Below are positions 9,043 to 18,078 of a stretch of 59,561 bases of DNA, in pieces. Under the pieces are notes generated by a model that made no database searches, had not been told where the DNA came from, and saw only the letters and a program-made list of their open reading frames with translations. Numbering within the stretch: position 1 is the first letter of the stretch; the number at the start of each line of letters is the position of its first letter. Source of the DNA: Sedimentisphaerales bacterium (GTDB taxonomy: Bacteria > Planctomycetota > Phycisphaerae > Sedimentisphaerales > Anaerobacaceae); the NCBI GenBank assembly GCA_016930645.1, contig JAFGGH010000058.1, positions 1 to 59,561 on the forward strand. The letters run 5' to 3'. The position numbers and the translations under genes are program-made.

Positions 9043-9054
9043 ATTTTTTCAAAA

Positions 9055-9076
9055 TCCCCAGTTTCACTGGGGGTTC
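9055..9076. repeat. REP-like hairpin CCCCAGT-TTC-ACTGGGG
   Basis: A 7-bp perfect stem with a 3-nt loop followed by GGTTC. The stem and loop are the same as in the element at 33521-33548. The rmuC stop codon (9064-9066, minus strand) lies inside the hairpin. The left flank ATTTAGCC found in other family members is missing here. Confidence 0.8.
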
Positions 9077-10089
9077 TCTTTGGTTTGTATTTGTTCCAAC
9101 TGGATGCCGAAGCGGTCGAGGGTTTTCTGGCCCTGCTCGTACTTCGTATAGGAATTTCTTATATGCGTTCCGAGCGTGTCCCAGTCACCGAGGAAACCGG
9201 CAAAAGAGGCGTTGAGCTTTGACAGATTCTGTCTGATTTCAGCAGCCTGCTTTTCAATCTGCAGGCCTTGCAGGCCCATCACAACAGTCATAAGATACGC
9301 ATAAAGAAGGTTCGGCGAAACCGGTATGACTTTCTTATCCAATGTGTACTGTATAATATCTTTAGCGTCATCGGTATATTTTACAACTGTTTCGTAATAT
9401 ATGTTTTCCGCGGGGATAAACATCAACGCGAAATCGAGCGTTCCTTCGGCAGGCCTGATATAATTAGACGATATTTTATCTATGTGCTTAATCACGTCAT
9501 TGTGAAACTGTTTCCGCAGTTTCGCTCTTTCTTCATCGGTTTCGGCTTTTACAAGGGCTTCGAAAGCAGGCAGTGGAAATTTAGCATCAACGGGGACAGA
9601 ATGTTCAGCCAGCTTTACAAGTGCGTCAACTTTCTGGCCGTCCCTGAAACCATACTGCAATTGGTAGCTGTCGGCAGGCAGGACATTTTGTAGCAGATTG
9701 GCCAGCGACCATTCGCCTAACTGGCCTCGCATTTTGGGTCTTGCCAGAATTTCCTGGAGGCGTTTGACATCGGTACCAAGCTGGAGCATCTGCTTATTAG
9801 TGCCCTGTAATTCGCCGATCTGGGAATTGAGCTGGCCGAGTACCTTCTGGCTGGTATCAAGGTTGCGGCTGATAGTCAGTTGGCTTGTGTGCAGAGTTTG
9901 ATTAAATGAATTTCTTGCGCCATCCTGAGCAGATTTCAGCGCTTCGAGCTGCTGCTGCAACATACCGATTGAAGCGCTTTGGCCTGAGATTTCCTTACTG
10001 CTCTTGAAATCCGATGCAAGGACCCAGACTAAAAGGCAGGCAACGACTGCCAGCAAAACTATGGCTATGATTATTAATGTCTCAAGCAT
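9064..10089 (-). CDS. rmuC: RmuC-family DNA recombination protein
   Basis: 341 aa. An N-terminal membrane helix (residues 2-25) is followed by a coiled coil (to about 100) and the RmuC nuclease-like domain with RGQLGEWSLANLL, SVPVDAKFPL and LMFIPAENIYYE. In E. coli RmuC limits inversions and rearrangements at short inverted repeats, which is notable in a genome so rich in hairpins, though this is only an association. The last codons (KENPQ stop) come from the REP-like hairpin at 9055-9076, so the natural C-terminus was probably changed by the repeat insertion. Confidence 0.9.
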   Translation of the reverse strand: MLETLIIIAIVLLAVVACLLVWVLASDFKSSKEISGQSASIGMLQQQLEALKSAQDGARNSFNQTLHTSQLTISRNLDTSQKVLGQLNSQIGELQGTNKQMLQLGTDVKRLQEILARPKMRGQLGEWSLANLLQNVLPADSYQLQYGFRDGQKVDALVKLAEHSVPVDAKFPLPAFEALVKAETDEERAKLRKQFHNDVIKHIDKISSNYIRPAEGTLDFALMFIPAENIYYETVVKYTDDAKDIIQYTLDKKVIPVSPNLLYAYLMTVVMGLQGLQIEKQAAEIRQNLSKLNASFAGFLGDWDTLGTHIRNSYTKYEQGQKTLDRFGIQLEQIQTKENPQ

Positions 10090-10208
10090 AATTATTCCCC
10101 TTTCTGTTTTATAAGATTATAGGTTCTCCTGTCTAATCAGTCAAAGCTCAATCAGATATACGTAAAATAAGGCTTGATAATTGCAAATGCGGTTTATATG
10201 GTTAAAAA

Positions 10209-10676
10209 ATGGTGAATCAGCATTTAGTAATTTTGAAACAGCATTATCTCGATTTGATAATCGACGGGCAAAAGAAAATCGAATCGCGGCTTACCAAAAC
10301 CAAAAGGCCCTTCTTCGGGCAAGTCAAGGCCGGCGATGTACTATTCTTAAAACAGAGCAGCGGTCCGGTTTGTGCAAAAGCGAAGGTCAAAAAAGCCCTG
10401 CACTTCGATAACCTTACACCGCAGCAAATTCAAAGCCTTAAAGTGAAATACAATCACCTTATTTTAGGTTTCGATGATTACTGGCAGAGCAGGACTGACT
10501 GCAAATACGGTGTTCTAGTCTGGCTGAAAGACGTAAAGCAAATCAAGCCGCTATGGATAAAAAAGCGAGACTGGCGTGCGTGGGTGGTGCTGACGGAAAA
10601 GGAGAATTTTGAGCTCTTCCGTTACGCAGTTTTTGTAAAGACATCGAAACTAACACCAAACACGGAGGACAGATGA
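10209..10676 (+). CDS. ASCH domain protein
   Basis: 155 aa. The N-terminal 100 residues match the ASCH fold (PUA-like), with the typical LIIDGQKKIESRL (G-K-E-R motif), GQVKAGDVLFLKQ and AKAKV strand. ASCH proteins bind RNA or act on modified nucleosides; this one has no partner domain. The start ATG at 10209 fits the family N-terminus. The reading frame runs into the 21-bp tandem repeat only at its very end (NTEDR). No operon partner is visible; neighbours on both sides are on the other strand. Confidence 0.75.
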   Translation: MVNQHLVILKQHYLDLIIDGQKKIESRLTKTKRPFFGQVKAGDVLFLKQSSGPVCAKAKVKKALHFDNLTPQQIQSLKVKYNHLILGFDDYWQSRTDCKYGVLVWLKDVKQIKPLWIKKRDWRAWVVLTEKENFELFRYAVFVKTSKLTPNTEDR

Positions 10677-10845
10677 CGGACGGCAGAGAACAGAGGGCAG
10701 AGGACAGATGACGGACGGCAGAGGACAGATGACGGAGGGCAGAGGATAGATGACGGACGGCAGAGGACAGATGACGGAGGGCAGAGGATAGATGACGGAC
10801 GGCAGAGGACAGATGACGGACGGCAGAGGACAGATGACGGATAAT
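10661..10845. repeat. 21-bp tandem repeat array (GGACAGATGACGGACGGCAGA)
   Basis: About eight imperfect copies of a 21-nt unit, with small variants (GAGGGCAGAGGATAGAT). An inverted, degenerate copy lies at 11262-11298 on the other side of the four-helix-bundle gene, and a related word at 32604-32635. There are no unique spacers, so it is not CRISPR. Because 21 is a multiple of three, the minus strand happens to encode a PLPSVIC heptapeptide ladder; this is probably fortuitous. Confidence 0.85.
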
Positions 10846-10848
10846 ATT

Positions 10849-11235
10849 TTATACAAAACTTTTACACCAATCTTCGGGTTTTGCCATCATTTTACCAAGC
10901 ATCTTGCCAATACTTCTGCACTTTTTCAACAATTCATTATGTTTTCTTTCTGAAATATACCGGCATTTTAAAGAGCTATATAACCAGTGCTGAGCCTCAG
11001 CTTGTTCGGCATCGGCATCAGTAAGCTTACTAATAAAATGAGCAACATACCTCCTTTTATGCCATGATTCCGCAATATTAGCACCTATAGAACGAGAAGA
11101 CCTTCTAACTTGGTCAGTCAATGAATACGTTTCTTCTTTAGGAAAGGTCTTGGTAATTTCAAAAATCTCCTGCTGTAATTCCACGGCAAGTTTATAAACA
11201 TTCAAATCCCGAAAACTATTTATTCTTTCACTCAT
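10849..11235 (-). CDS. Four-helix-bundle protein (S23 / 23S rRNA IVS family, Avd-like)
   Basis: 128 aa from the ATG at 11235, which has GGGAG upstream. The motifs FRDLNVYKLAVEL, TDQVRRSSRSIGANIAES and AEQAEAQHWL define the TIGR02436-type four-helix bundle family, first seen inside 23S rRNA intervening sequences and related to the accessory protein Avd of diversity-generating retroelements. No reverse transcriptase or rRNA is present here. The gene is tightly framed by inverted copies of the 21-bp repeat (10661-10845 and 11262-11298), which suggests the gene plus repeats moved as one unit. Function unknown; probably binds nucleic acid. Confidence 0.85.
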   Translation of the reverse strand: MSERINSFRDLNVYKLAVELQQEIFEITKTFPKEETYSLTDQVRRSSRSIGANIAESWHKRRYVAHFISKLTDADAEQAEAQHWLYSSLKCRYISERKHNELLKKCRSIGKMLGKMMAKPEDWCKSFV

Positions 11236-11454
11236 ACTTTTCTGCTCCCACACAGAGGTTTTCTGTCCTCTGTCGTCTGTATTCCGTCATCCGTCTTTTA
11301 ATGAGTTTTTTATTGGTATTGATGCCTTGTAGCAAAAATCAACTTAGGAAACAATAAAAAAGCTTGAACAATAGTGGTTTTAAGGTTATCTTACTTGGCT
11401 CTTAATTCAGGATGAACACATTTTGTTAACTACTTATAAAACAGGAAGATAGCG

Positions 11455-13473
11455 ATGACAGACGTAAAAAAAAGCGGTAACGAAAAGCTCGACGAGCTAT
11501 GTGTTAATACAATCCGTCTTCTTTCAGCAGACGGCGTTCAAAAAGCCGGCTGCGGCCATCCGGGTATGCCGATGGGAATGGCGCCCGCGGCATATCTGCT
11601 TTGGACGAAAATACTTAAGCACAATCCTGCAAACCCGAAATGGCACAACCGGGACCGGTTCGTTTTGAGCGCCGGACACGGTTCGATGCTTCTTTATTCG
11701 CTGCTGCACCTTTGCGGGTATGATATGAGCCTTGATGATTTGAAAAATTTCCGCCAGCTCAACAGCAAAACCCCCGGCCATCCTGAGTATGAACCCGACC
11801 TCGGCGTCGAAGTTACTACAGGGCCGCTCGGCCAGGGAATTTCAAACGCCGTCGGTATGGCAATAGCGCAAAAGCATTTGTCGGCATATTTCAACCGCGA
11901 GGGTTTTGATGTTATCGACTATAACATTTATGTTATCGCGGGCGACGGAGATATGCAGGAAGGCGTATCGTCAGAGGCAAGCTCGTTAGCAGGACACCTC
12001 GGCCTGGACAATCTGATTGTAATATACGACGACAACCACATTTCTATCGATGGCAGTACCGAACTTTCCTTTACCGAAGATGCCGCATTGAGATATAAAG
12101 CTTATGGATGGAACGTCATAAAAGTCGATGGCGACGGCAACGATTTAACCGCAATTGAAAAAGCGATTAAAAAGGCAAACCGCTTCAAAGGCAAGCCGAC
12201 GATTATCAAGCTGCGAACACATATCGGCTATGGCAGTCCCAATAAACAGGACACCGCCGCTGTACACGGTTCAGCTTTGGGTGAAGAGGAGGTCAAGCTG
12301 ACCAAGCAGAACCTCGGCTGGGACCCGGAAAAGTCTTTTTACATTCCCGACGAAGTCAAGGAGCATATGATTAGTGTTCGCGATAAGGGTATCAAAGCCG
12401 AAAAGTCCTGGCTGAGGAAATTCAACAAGTACGCAAAACAATACCCTGAACTCGCTGAGCAATTTAACGCAGCGTCAGAAGGAAAGAACATCGTCAATAT
12501 TGATGAGCTGCTGCCGAAATTCGCTGCAGGCGAATCGGTCGCTACAAGGAAGGCATCGGGCAAAGTATTGAGTGCACTTATGCCGAAAATGCCGTTGATA
12601 TTGAGCGGTTCTGCTGATTTAACGCCATCGAATAATACCAGATTCGACGGCGTTGAAGACTTCCAAAAAGATAATTACCTCGGCAGATATATCCGTTACG
12701 GTGTCCGCGAGCACGCGATGGGCGCATTAATGAACGGTATATCGGTCAGTGGTCTTTGCAGGGCTTATGGCGGAACATTTTTCGTTTTCAGTGACTATAT
12801 GAGGCCCGCTCTGCGGGTCGCGGCTATGAGCGGATATCCGACAATTTTTGTTTTCACACATGACAGCATCGGCTTAGGCGAGGACGGCCCGACACATCAG
12901 CCGGTAGAACAATTGCCGTCTCTGCGTGCAATACCGAATCTTCTGACAATTCGTCCCACCGACGCAAATGAAACCGCACAAGCCTGGAAGTATATCCTGC
13001 AGTACAAGGACGGCCCGGTAGCTTTGCTTTTAACAAGGCAAGGCGTACCTGTTATCGACCGTGAAAAATACGCTGCCGCGTCTAACATGGAAAAAGGCGC
13101 ATATGCGATTAAGCCGTCCGACAATCCTGATGTTTTATTGCTCGCCTCCGGCTCGGAAGTTTCGATTGCCCTTAGCGCATCGGAAAGTCTGGAAAAAGAG
13201 GGCATCAAAACACAGGTCGTATCAATGCCCTGCTGGGAACTTTTTGATAGACAAAGCGATGAATATAAGGAATCGGTCTTGCCTTCAAATGTTACTGCAA
13301 GAATCGGCATTGAAGCTGCCGTAGGCTTAGGCTGGGAAAAGTGGCTTGGCAAAGACGGTATTTTTATCGGCATAACCACCTTCGGTAAATCCGCTCCCTA
13401 TAAAGAACTCTATACAGATTTCGGCATTACCGCTGAAAATGTTATCGCCGGCGCCAAGAAGCTCCTTGCCTGA
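11455..13473 (+). CDS. tkt: Transketolase
   Basis: 672 aa, full length. Thiamine-diphosphate enzyme of the non-oxidative pentose phosphate pathway that moves two-carbon units between sugar phosphates. Visible motifs: GCGHPGMPMGMAP at the N-terminus, the ThDP/Mg motif GDGDMQEG near residue 164 with the following DDNHISIDG, and the pyrimidine-domain block THDSIGLGEDGPTHQP. The C-terminal domain is complete. A good ribosome site (aggaag, 6 nt before ATG) supports the start. It is transcribed alone; about 200 bp upstream and 140 bp downstream hold no gene. Confidence 0.97.
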   Translation: MTDVKKSGNEKLDELCVNTIRLLSADGVQKAGCGHPGMPMGMAPAAYLLWTKILKHNPANPKWHNRDRFVLSAGHGSMLLYSLLHLCGYDMSLDDLKNFRQLNSKTPGHPEYEPDLGVEVTTGPLGQGISNAVGMAIAQKHLSAYFNREGFDVIDYNIYVIAGDGDMQEGVSSEASSLAGHLGLDNLIVIYDDNHISIDGSTELSFTEDAALRYKAYGWNVIKVDGDGNDLTAIEKAIKKANRFKGKPTIIKLRTHIGYGSPNKQDTAAVHGSALGEEEVKLTKQNLGWDPEKSFYIPDEVKEHMISVRDKGIKAEKSWLRKFNKYAKQYPELAEQFNAASEGKNIVNIDELLPKFAAGESVATRKASGKVLSALMPKMPLILSGSADLTPSNNTRFDGVEDFQKDNYLGRYIRYGVREHAMGALMNGISVSGLCRAYGGTFFVFSDYMRPALRVAAMSGYPTIFVFTHDSIGLGEDGPTHQPVEQLPSLRAIPNLLTIRPTDANETAQAWKYILQYKDGPVALLLTRQGVPVIDREKYAAASNMEKGAYAIKPSDNPDVLLLASGSEVSIALSASESLEKEGIKTQVVSMPCWELFDRQSDEYKESVLPSNVTARIGIEAAVGLGWEKWLGKDGIFIGITTFGKSAPYKELYTDFGITAENVIAGAKKLLA

Positions 13474-13612
13474 ATCTTCCATTGAGGCACCGGTTAAAAT
13501 CATTGTTGCACATACGTTTGCTCTGTCGTAAACTCATATAAGCTATAATACATACCATTAACGTAAAACTGGGAATGTCTCTAAGCAAAAAGTTTTATTA
13601 GGACAGGCAAAA

Positions 13613-16600
13613 ATGGAAAACCAGAACACAAAACAAGCCAAAAAGAAAAAAGTAAAACCTCTTAAATTAACGTTAGTTATTATTGTTGTTGTTTTAGCTG
13701 CCCTGGCTGTCACGGCCCTGGTAGCGGTGCCGGCGTATATCTCTTCGGATAGCGGCAGGGAAACAATACTTGCAAAAATCAACCAGGCTGTCGAAGGTAA
13801 AACCGATTTTGACTCTTTATCGATGGGCTGGCTTAAGGGCATTAAAATAACCGACTTCAGTTACGACGATGAGGCTGGCTTTGCCTCGGTACAGGTAAAA
13901 CATATCAGCACCATACCACATTACAGCTCACTGCTCGGTGGCAATATATCTTTAGGCAGGACGGTTATCGACCAGCCCAGAGTAAATATCAACCTTCAAA
14001 ACAGACCCGTTTCCGAACCGGACGAAGAAAAAAACCAGGCACAGCCAAAAGAATCCACCGAGTTTCCCGTCAAGAAAATAGATTTATATGTCAACGACGG
14101 TGACATAGTTGTAAGCGACAGCAAAAACAACGCCGTTCATCTTGCCAATGTAAACTCCCATGTGGACCTTGTGGGAACCAACAGATTAAATCAATTCGCT
14201 GTCGATATGACAGTAGCAGACGGTCCTGAAGAAGCAAAACTTAACGCTGAAGGGGCAATAAATCCGGCGAAGGTTAGCGGCAATGTCAAAGTGCAGCTCG
14301 ACGGTCTCGACATTGCGAAACTGGCGCCGCTGTTCGACCTTGCCGAGATTCAGATAGACGCCAAAGGCAAAGTTACCGCCAATATCGAAACCCAATTTGC
14401 CGACAGTAAACTCCAGAAATTAAGCGGCACCTTAGACGGCTCGGCATTGGACATTTCCGGCGCCGCATTTAAAGGCGACCGGCTGAAAACCGAGTCGCTC
14501 AAGCTTGACGCTCAGCTTAAAAGAAGCAAAGACCTGATGGATATTGAAAAGCTCACACTGTCAACCGACTGGGCTGACGTAAAAGCGACAGGCCAAATTC
14601 CGACTACATTCGATTCGCTTTCGCAATTCATTTCGCCCGAAGCTGATTATGCTCTCGACTGCGATATAAAAGTAGATTTATCCCAGACAGCTTCCCAGAT
14701 GCCGAACACTTTTAAGCTGCAGCCCGGTACAAAAATAACTTCAGGAACTCTTACAGCAAAAATCAACAGTTCAACTACCGAGCAAAAACGCCAAATCACC
14801 GCAAACGCAAGTGTGACGGAGCTGGCGGGAATTGTAAACGCCAAACCGATATCCCTTTCTCAGCCTATAGAAGCCCAGGCATTGATTACCTCGGTTCCGT
14901 CTGGAATTAATTATGACAGAATCCAGGTCAGCTCCTCGTTCGCCCAAATAAAATGCTCGGGCACTGAGAAGCTCCTTGCCTATGAAGCTTCTGCGGACCT
15001 TGCCAAACTACAGAATGAGCTTGGACAGTTTGTAAAAACCTTCGATTACAGAACTGCCGGGCAGCTTTTGGCTAAAGGCAAACTAACCAGTAACAAAGAC
15101 TCAATCAACCTTACCGGTTCAACTACCATCGACAATCTTGTTCTTACAAGCGCACAGGGACAAGCCGTCTCCGAACCGAAGGCAACGGTTAATATGGACA
15201 TCGATATAATCAGGAAGGTCGGCGACCTCGATATTAAAACCATCGATTTAACCGCGAGCTTCGGTAATGTAAAAATAGCAAAGGGATTTCTACCTTCCGG
15301 TGACGGCACCAAAAAGAATTTCTCTGTTCCAATCGCAGCAAACGTTGACCTGCAGAAAGCCGAACCTTTTGCAAGGCTGGCTTCGGCGTATCCACAAAAA
15401 CTGAAATTAGCCGGCTTGCTTAATTCAAATTTGAATATAAGCGGCAATAAAGATAACTACCGGATACTGACGAATAACACCACTATCAAAAACCTGTCAA
15501 TCGCGACCCCGGGCACCAAGCCGCTTGTTCAGGAACTGGTAACAGTCAACCTGGATTCACAAATAAGCCCGAACAATAAAACAATTAAGTGCAAACTCGA
15601 CGGAAAAGAAATAAAGATAGACGCTGACATTAAACACCTCATTAAAAACAACGATGCCGCTCTACAGGCCAAAGCAGACTGTGATTATAACTGGCAATTT
15701 ATCAGCCGGGCGTTGTCGGCTTTTATGCCACAGGGTCTGGCAATCGAAGGTCAAAACAAAACAACTATCGAACTGGCCAGTAAATACCCCGCTGACAAAC
15801 CTGAGCAGCTATGGGCAAACCTAAATGCAAAACCTTTAAAAATCGGCTTCGATAAAGCCCAATATCTCGGCTTCGTAGCCAACGAACCTTCTCAGGTTGA
15901 AATCCAGTTTAATGACGGGGTGCTCACTATCCCGCAATTTTCAATAAAGGTCAATGAAGGAACACTTAATTTCGCCGGCACCGCCGATTTCAAACAAACC
16001 CCGACCCTGTTCACAATGAAAGGTCCGCAGAACGTTATTCAAAACGTGAAAGTTGACGAAAGGGTATCTTCCAAACTTCTGCAGTACTTAAATCCCATCT
16101 TCAAAGATGCCGACAGGGTAAGAGGTATCGCAAGCTTTTCCGCCAAGATCCTCGAAATTCCACTCAAAGGCGCATCCAAGAAAGACTTAAATGTTGACGG
16201 CACTTTCTCAGTATCAGACATGCAATTGGCTTCGCCAATCTTTAGTGTCCTGAATCGTTTAAAAGGACAAGATTATAAAATGCAATTACTGCCAACCGTT
16301 ATCACCGTAAAGGAAGGGCTGGTCAGATATGATAATATGCAACTTAACGTAGGTGAAAATCCATTCAATTTTGTCGGCAGGATAGACTTAATTACCCGAA
16401 GCATCGAAGGCTCAAAAGCCATCACTCCATACACAACAGGGCCAACTATAAAAACCGGCCAGGAGAATACTCCCGGCAGAATAACACTTCCTTTTACCGG
16501 AACTATTGACAATCCAAAGGTCGATTTGGGAAAAACACTTATCGAGACCGGACTCCAGGAAATCCTTAAAGGAAAATCAGGGGATAATATAGGAGAAGAT

Positions 16601-16636
16601 TTAGAAAAGATCGGTGATATTCTGAAAAACCTTTAA
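13613..16636 (+). CDS. AsmA-like envelope protein (large)
   Basis: 1007 aa. A Lys-rich cytoplasmic start is followed by one membrane helix (residues 22-45) and a very long periplasmic part made of repeating beta strands. N-terminal features (ISSDSGRETILAKINQAVEGKTDFDSLSMGWLKGIKITDF) and the C-terminal block (VSDMQLASPIFSVLNRLKGQDYKM ... LPFTGTIDNPKVDL) match AsmA/TamB-type proteins, which form hydrophobic grooves that carry phospholipids between membranes. This supports a diderm envelope. The ribosome site (aggacagg) is good. It is followed 109 bp later by a small anchored protein on the same strand. Confidence 0.75.
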   Translation: MENQNTKQAKKKKVKPLKLTLVIIVVVLAALAVTALVAVPAYISSDSGRETILAKINQAVEGKTDFDSLSMGWLKGIKITDFSYDDEAGFASVQVKHISTIPHYSSLLGGNISLGRTVIDQPRVNINLQNRPVSEPDEEKNQAQPKESTEFPVKKIDLYVNDGDIVVSDSKNNAVHLANVNSHVDLVGTNRLNQFAVDMTVADGPEEAKLNAEGAINPAKVSGNVKVQLDGLDIAKLAPLFDLAEIQIDAKGKVTANIETQFADSKLQKLSGTLDGSALDISGAAFKGDRLKTESLKLDAQLKRSKDLMDIEKLTLSTDWADVKATGQIPTTFDSLSQFISPEADYALDCDIKVDLSQTASQMPNTFKLQPGTKITSGTLTAKINSSTTEQKRQITANASVTELAGIVNAKPISLSQPIEAQALITSVPSGINYDRIQVSSSFAQIKCSGTEKLLAYEASADLAKLQNELGQFVKTFDYRTAGQLLAKGKLTSNKDSINLTGSTTIDNLVLTSAQGQAVSEPKATVNMDIDIIRKVGDLDIKTIDLTASFGNVKIAKGFLPSGDGTKKNFSVPIAANVDLQKAEPFARLASAYPQKLKLAGLLNSNLNISGNKDNYRILTNNTTIKNLSIATPGTKPLVQELVTVNLDSQISPNNKTIKCKLDGKEIKIDADIKHLIKNNDAALQAKADCDYNWQFISRALSAFMPQGLAIEGQNKTTIELASKYPADKPEQLWANLNAKPLKIGFDKAQYLGFVANEPSQVEIQFNDGVLTIPQFSIKVNEGTLNFAGTADFKQTPTLFTMKGPQNVIQNVKVDERVSSKLLQYLNPIFKDADRVRGIASFSAKILEIPLKGASKKDLNVDGTFSVSDMQLASPIFSVLNRLKGQDYKMQLLPTVITVKEGLVRYDNMQLNVGENPFNFVGRIDLITRSIEGSKAITPYTTGPTIKTGQENTPGRITLPFTGTIDNPKVDLGKTLIETGLQEILKGKSGDNIGEDLEKIGDILKNL

Positions 16637-16745
16637 CCGAGTTTTTTGATTCGGCGTTGTACCGATTTATCAGACCATCCGGGATTAAGCAAAAAAGAAA
16701 TTTTCGGGTTTATGAAAAAGCCGCCGCTCGCCCGATACTTTAATT

Positions 16746-17435
16746 ATGAAGGCTTTATTTAAAATAATCACGCGTACACCGTCTTTGATTATCGCATCGG
16801 TCTTCGCAGCGGCTGTTTTGCTGGTTTCTGTAGGGATTTACCGCGGCGGTGTGAGTCTGCATGATTTACTTACGGAAAACAAACAGCTCAAACAATCTCT
16901 AACCAATCTGACCGATGAGGGCAAAATCGGTTACGCAAAGGTCCTGAGCCAGGATGTCGATGACAAAGGAAATGTCGTTTCCACCACACTGAAATTCATC
17001 GAGACGGCGAGAGACAGCGAGCTTGAGACCATCCTCGAAAAACAGTATACCGTCGCCGGTGATGTCGTCCACTTCGACGCTATGATAGTCAAGTTCGGCA
17101 ATCAAATGGTAATGGACGGCAAAGCCAGGAGCTTGTACTTATGGCGGCGGATTTACGGCGAGGAAATGCCGCCTGTAAAAGGCTTCCCAATCGAAGAGCC
17201 GGGCACCGAGCCGCAAAGGTATAAAGCACTGCTGGCGGCACTAAGACTTAAAGAGCGAGAATTGTTCTGGTCGAGCATCTGGGAACTGGCTAACGACCCG
17301 TATCTTCTGGTTCAGTACGACATCGAAGCAATTTACGGTAACGTTACATACGCCAAGCTGAAAAAAGGCCTTGTCTATATATTCCGAATCACCCCCACCG
17401 GCCAGATTTACCCGGAAGTCATACCCGACATATAA
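16746..17435 (+). CDS. Hypothetical membrane-anchored protein
   Basis: 229 aa that I do not recognise. It has one N-terminal membrane helix (residues 13-33), a short coiled coil (LLTENKQLKQSLTNL), and a soluble domain of about 170 residues containing LYLWRRIYGEEMPP and YDIEAIYGNVTYAKLKKGLVYIF. No cysteines or catalytic pattern stand out. The layout suggests a periplasmic domain held at the inner membrane. It follows the AsmA-like gene on the same strand and may be co-transcribed, which would hint at an envelope role. Confidence 0.7.
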   Translation: MKALFKIITRTPSLIIASVFAAAVLLVSVGIYRGGVSLHDLLTENKQLKQSLTNLTDEGKIGYAKVLSQDVDDKGNVVSTTLKFIETARDSELETILEKQYTVAGDVVHFDAMIVKFGNQMVMDGKARSLYLWRRIYGEEMPPVKGFPIEEPGTEPQRYKALLAALRLKERELFWSSIWELANDPYLLVQYDIEAIYGNVTYAKLKKGLVYIFRITPTGQIYPEVIPDI

Positions 17436-17516
17436 AATCATAAAAGCCGGAGTAAATGTTTTCTTAGACGCATATTTCACTGTTTAAATATGCTTGCCAT
17501 AAAATCACCTCGCTTT

Positions 17517-18002
17517 TTATTTCGTCATTCGGTCATCGGCTTTTTTGTGGTTGAAATCTTTATGAACATCTGTCAGCCAGCCGATTCTTACAGGCTCATC
17601 AGGATTGAGTGTAGGTATATACGGCTTAATATCGAGAACCGGCGTGCCGTCAAGCATATCGACTCCGGTTATGTGCAGCGCGGAGCCTTCGATTTTATCG
17701 AGGCGGACAATGGAAAGGCCGATTTGGCTGGGCCTGTTCGGAGCGCGGGTGGAAAACAGGCCTCTCGGTTTGTCATCAAGAAATGGTATCACTTTTAGTT
17801 TATAGCTTTCTGAAAGATGGAAACCGAAAAGAACCACGATATGCGAAAAACCGTTAAGGTCACACAGGCCTTCCTTAAACTCTTTTTTAATTTCTATTGT
17901 GCCTTTGACATCTTTGGCCGCTGTCGGCTGAATGAGTGTGCCCTTTCGCTCTTTGAACGGTGAATGCACAACACTGATAGTATTTATTTTAACTTGCTCC
18001 AT
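17517..18002 (-). CDS. trmO: tRNA (N6-threonylcarbamoyladenosine-37)-N6-methyltransferase TrmO
   Basis: 161 aa from the ATG at 18002, the start that matches the family (MEQVKINTISVVHSPFKERK). TrmO (old names YaeB, TsaA, VirR) methylates t6A37 of threonine tRNA with SAM. Visible blocks: FSHIVVLFGFHLSE, GLFSTRAPNRPSQIGLSIVRL and VLDIKPYIP, all hallmarks of the TsaA beta-barrel. No clear Shine-Dalgarno precedes the ATG. It lies 77 bp downstream of the glycosidase gene; a decayed second copy of its 5' part lies on the far side of that gene at 20721-20777. Confidence 0.93.
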   Translation of the reverse strand: MEQVKINTISVVHSPFKERKGTLIQPTAAKDVKGTIEIKKEFKEGLCDLNGFSHIVVLFGFHLSESYKLKVIPFLDDKPRGLFSTRAPNRPSQIGLSIVRLDKIEGSALHITGVDMLDGTPVLDIKPYIPTLNPDEPVRIGWLTDVHKDFNHKKADDRMTK

Positions 18003-18078
18003 ATTGCGATATATTAAGTAAAAATTGAGCTTGATACAACCATTCCGGTGCTGCTGATTATTAATTTCTGTAACGAGT

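Noticed and set aside
10661-10845. Possible CRISPR array
   Set aside because: The 21-bp units are directly adjacent with no unique spacers and no cas genes are near; it is a simple tandem array.
10650-10856. Minus-strand open frame encoding a PLPSVIC heptapeptide ladder
   Set aside because: It arises because the repeat unit is 21 bp; there is no ribosome site and the frame has no other content.
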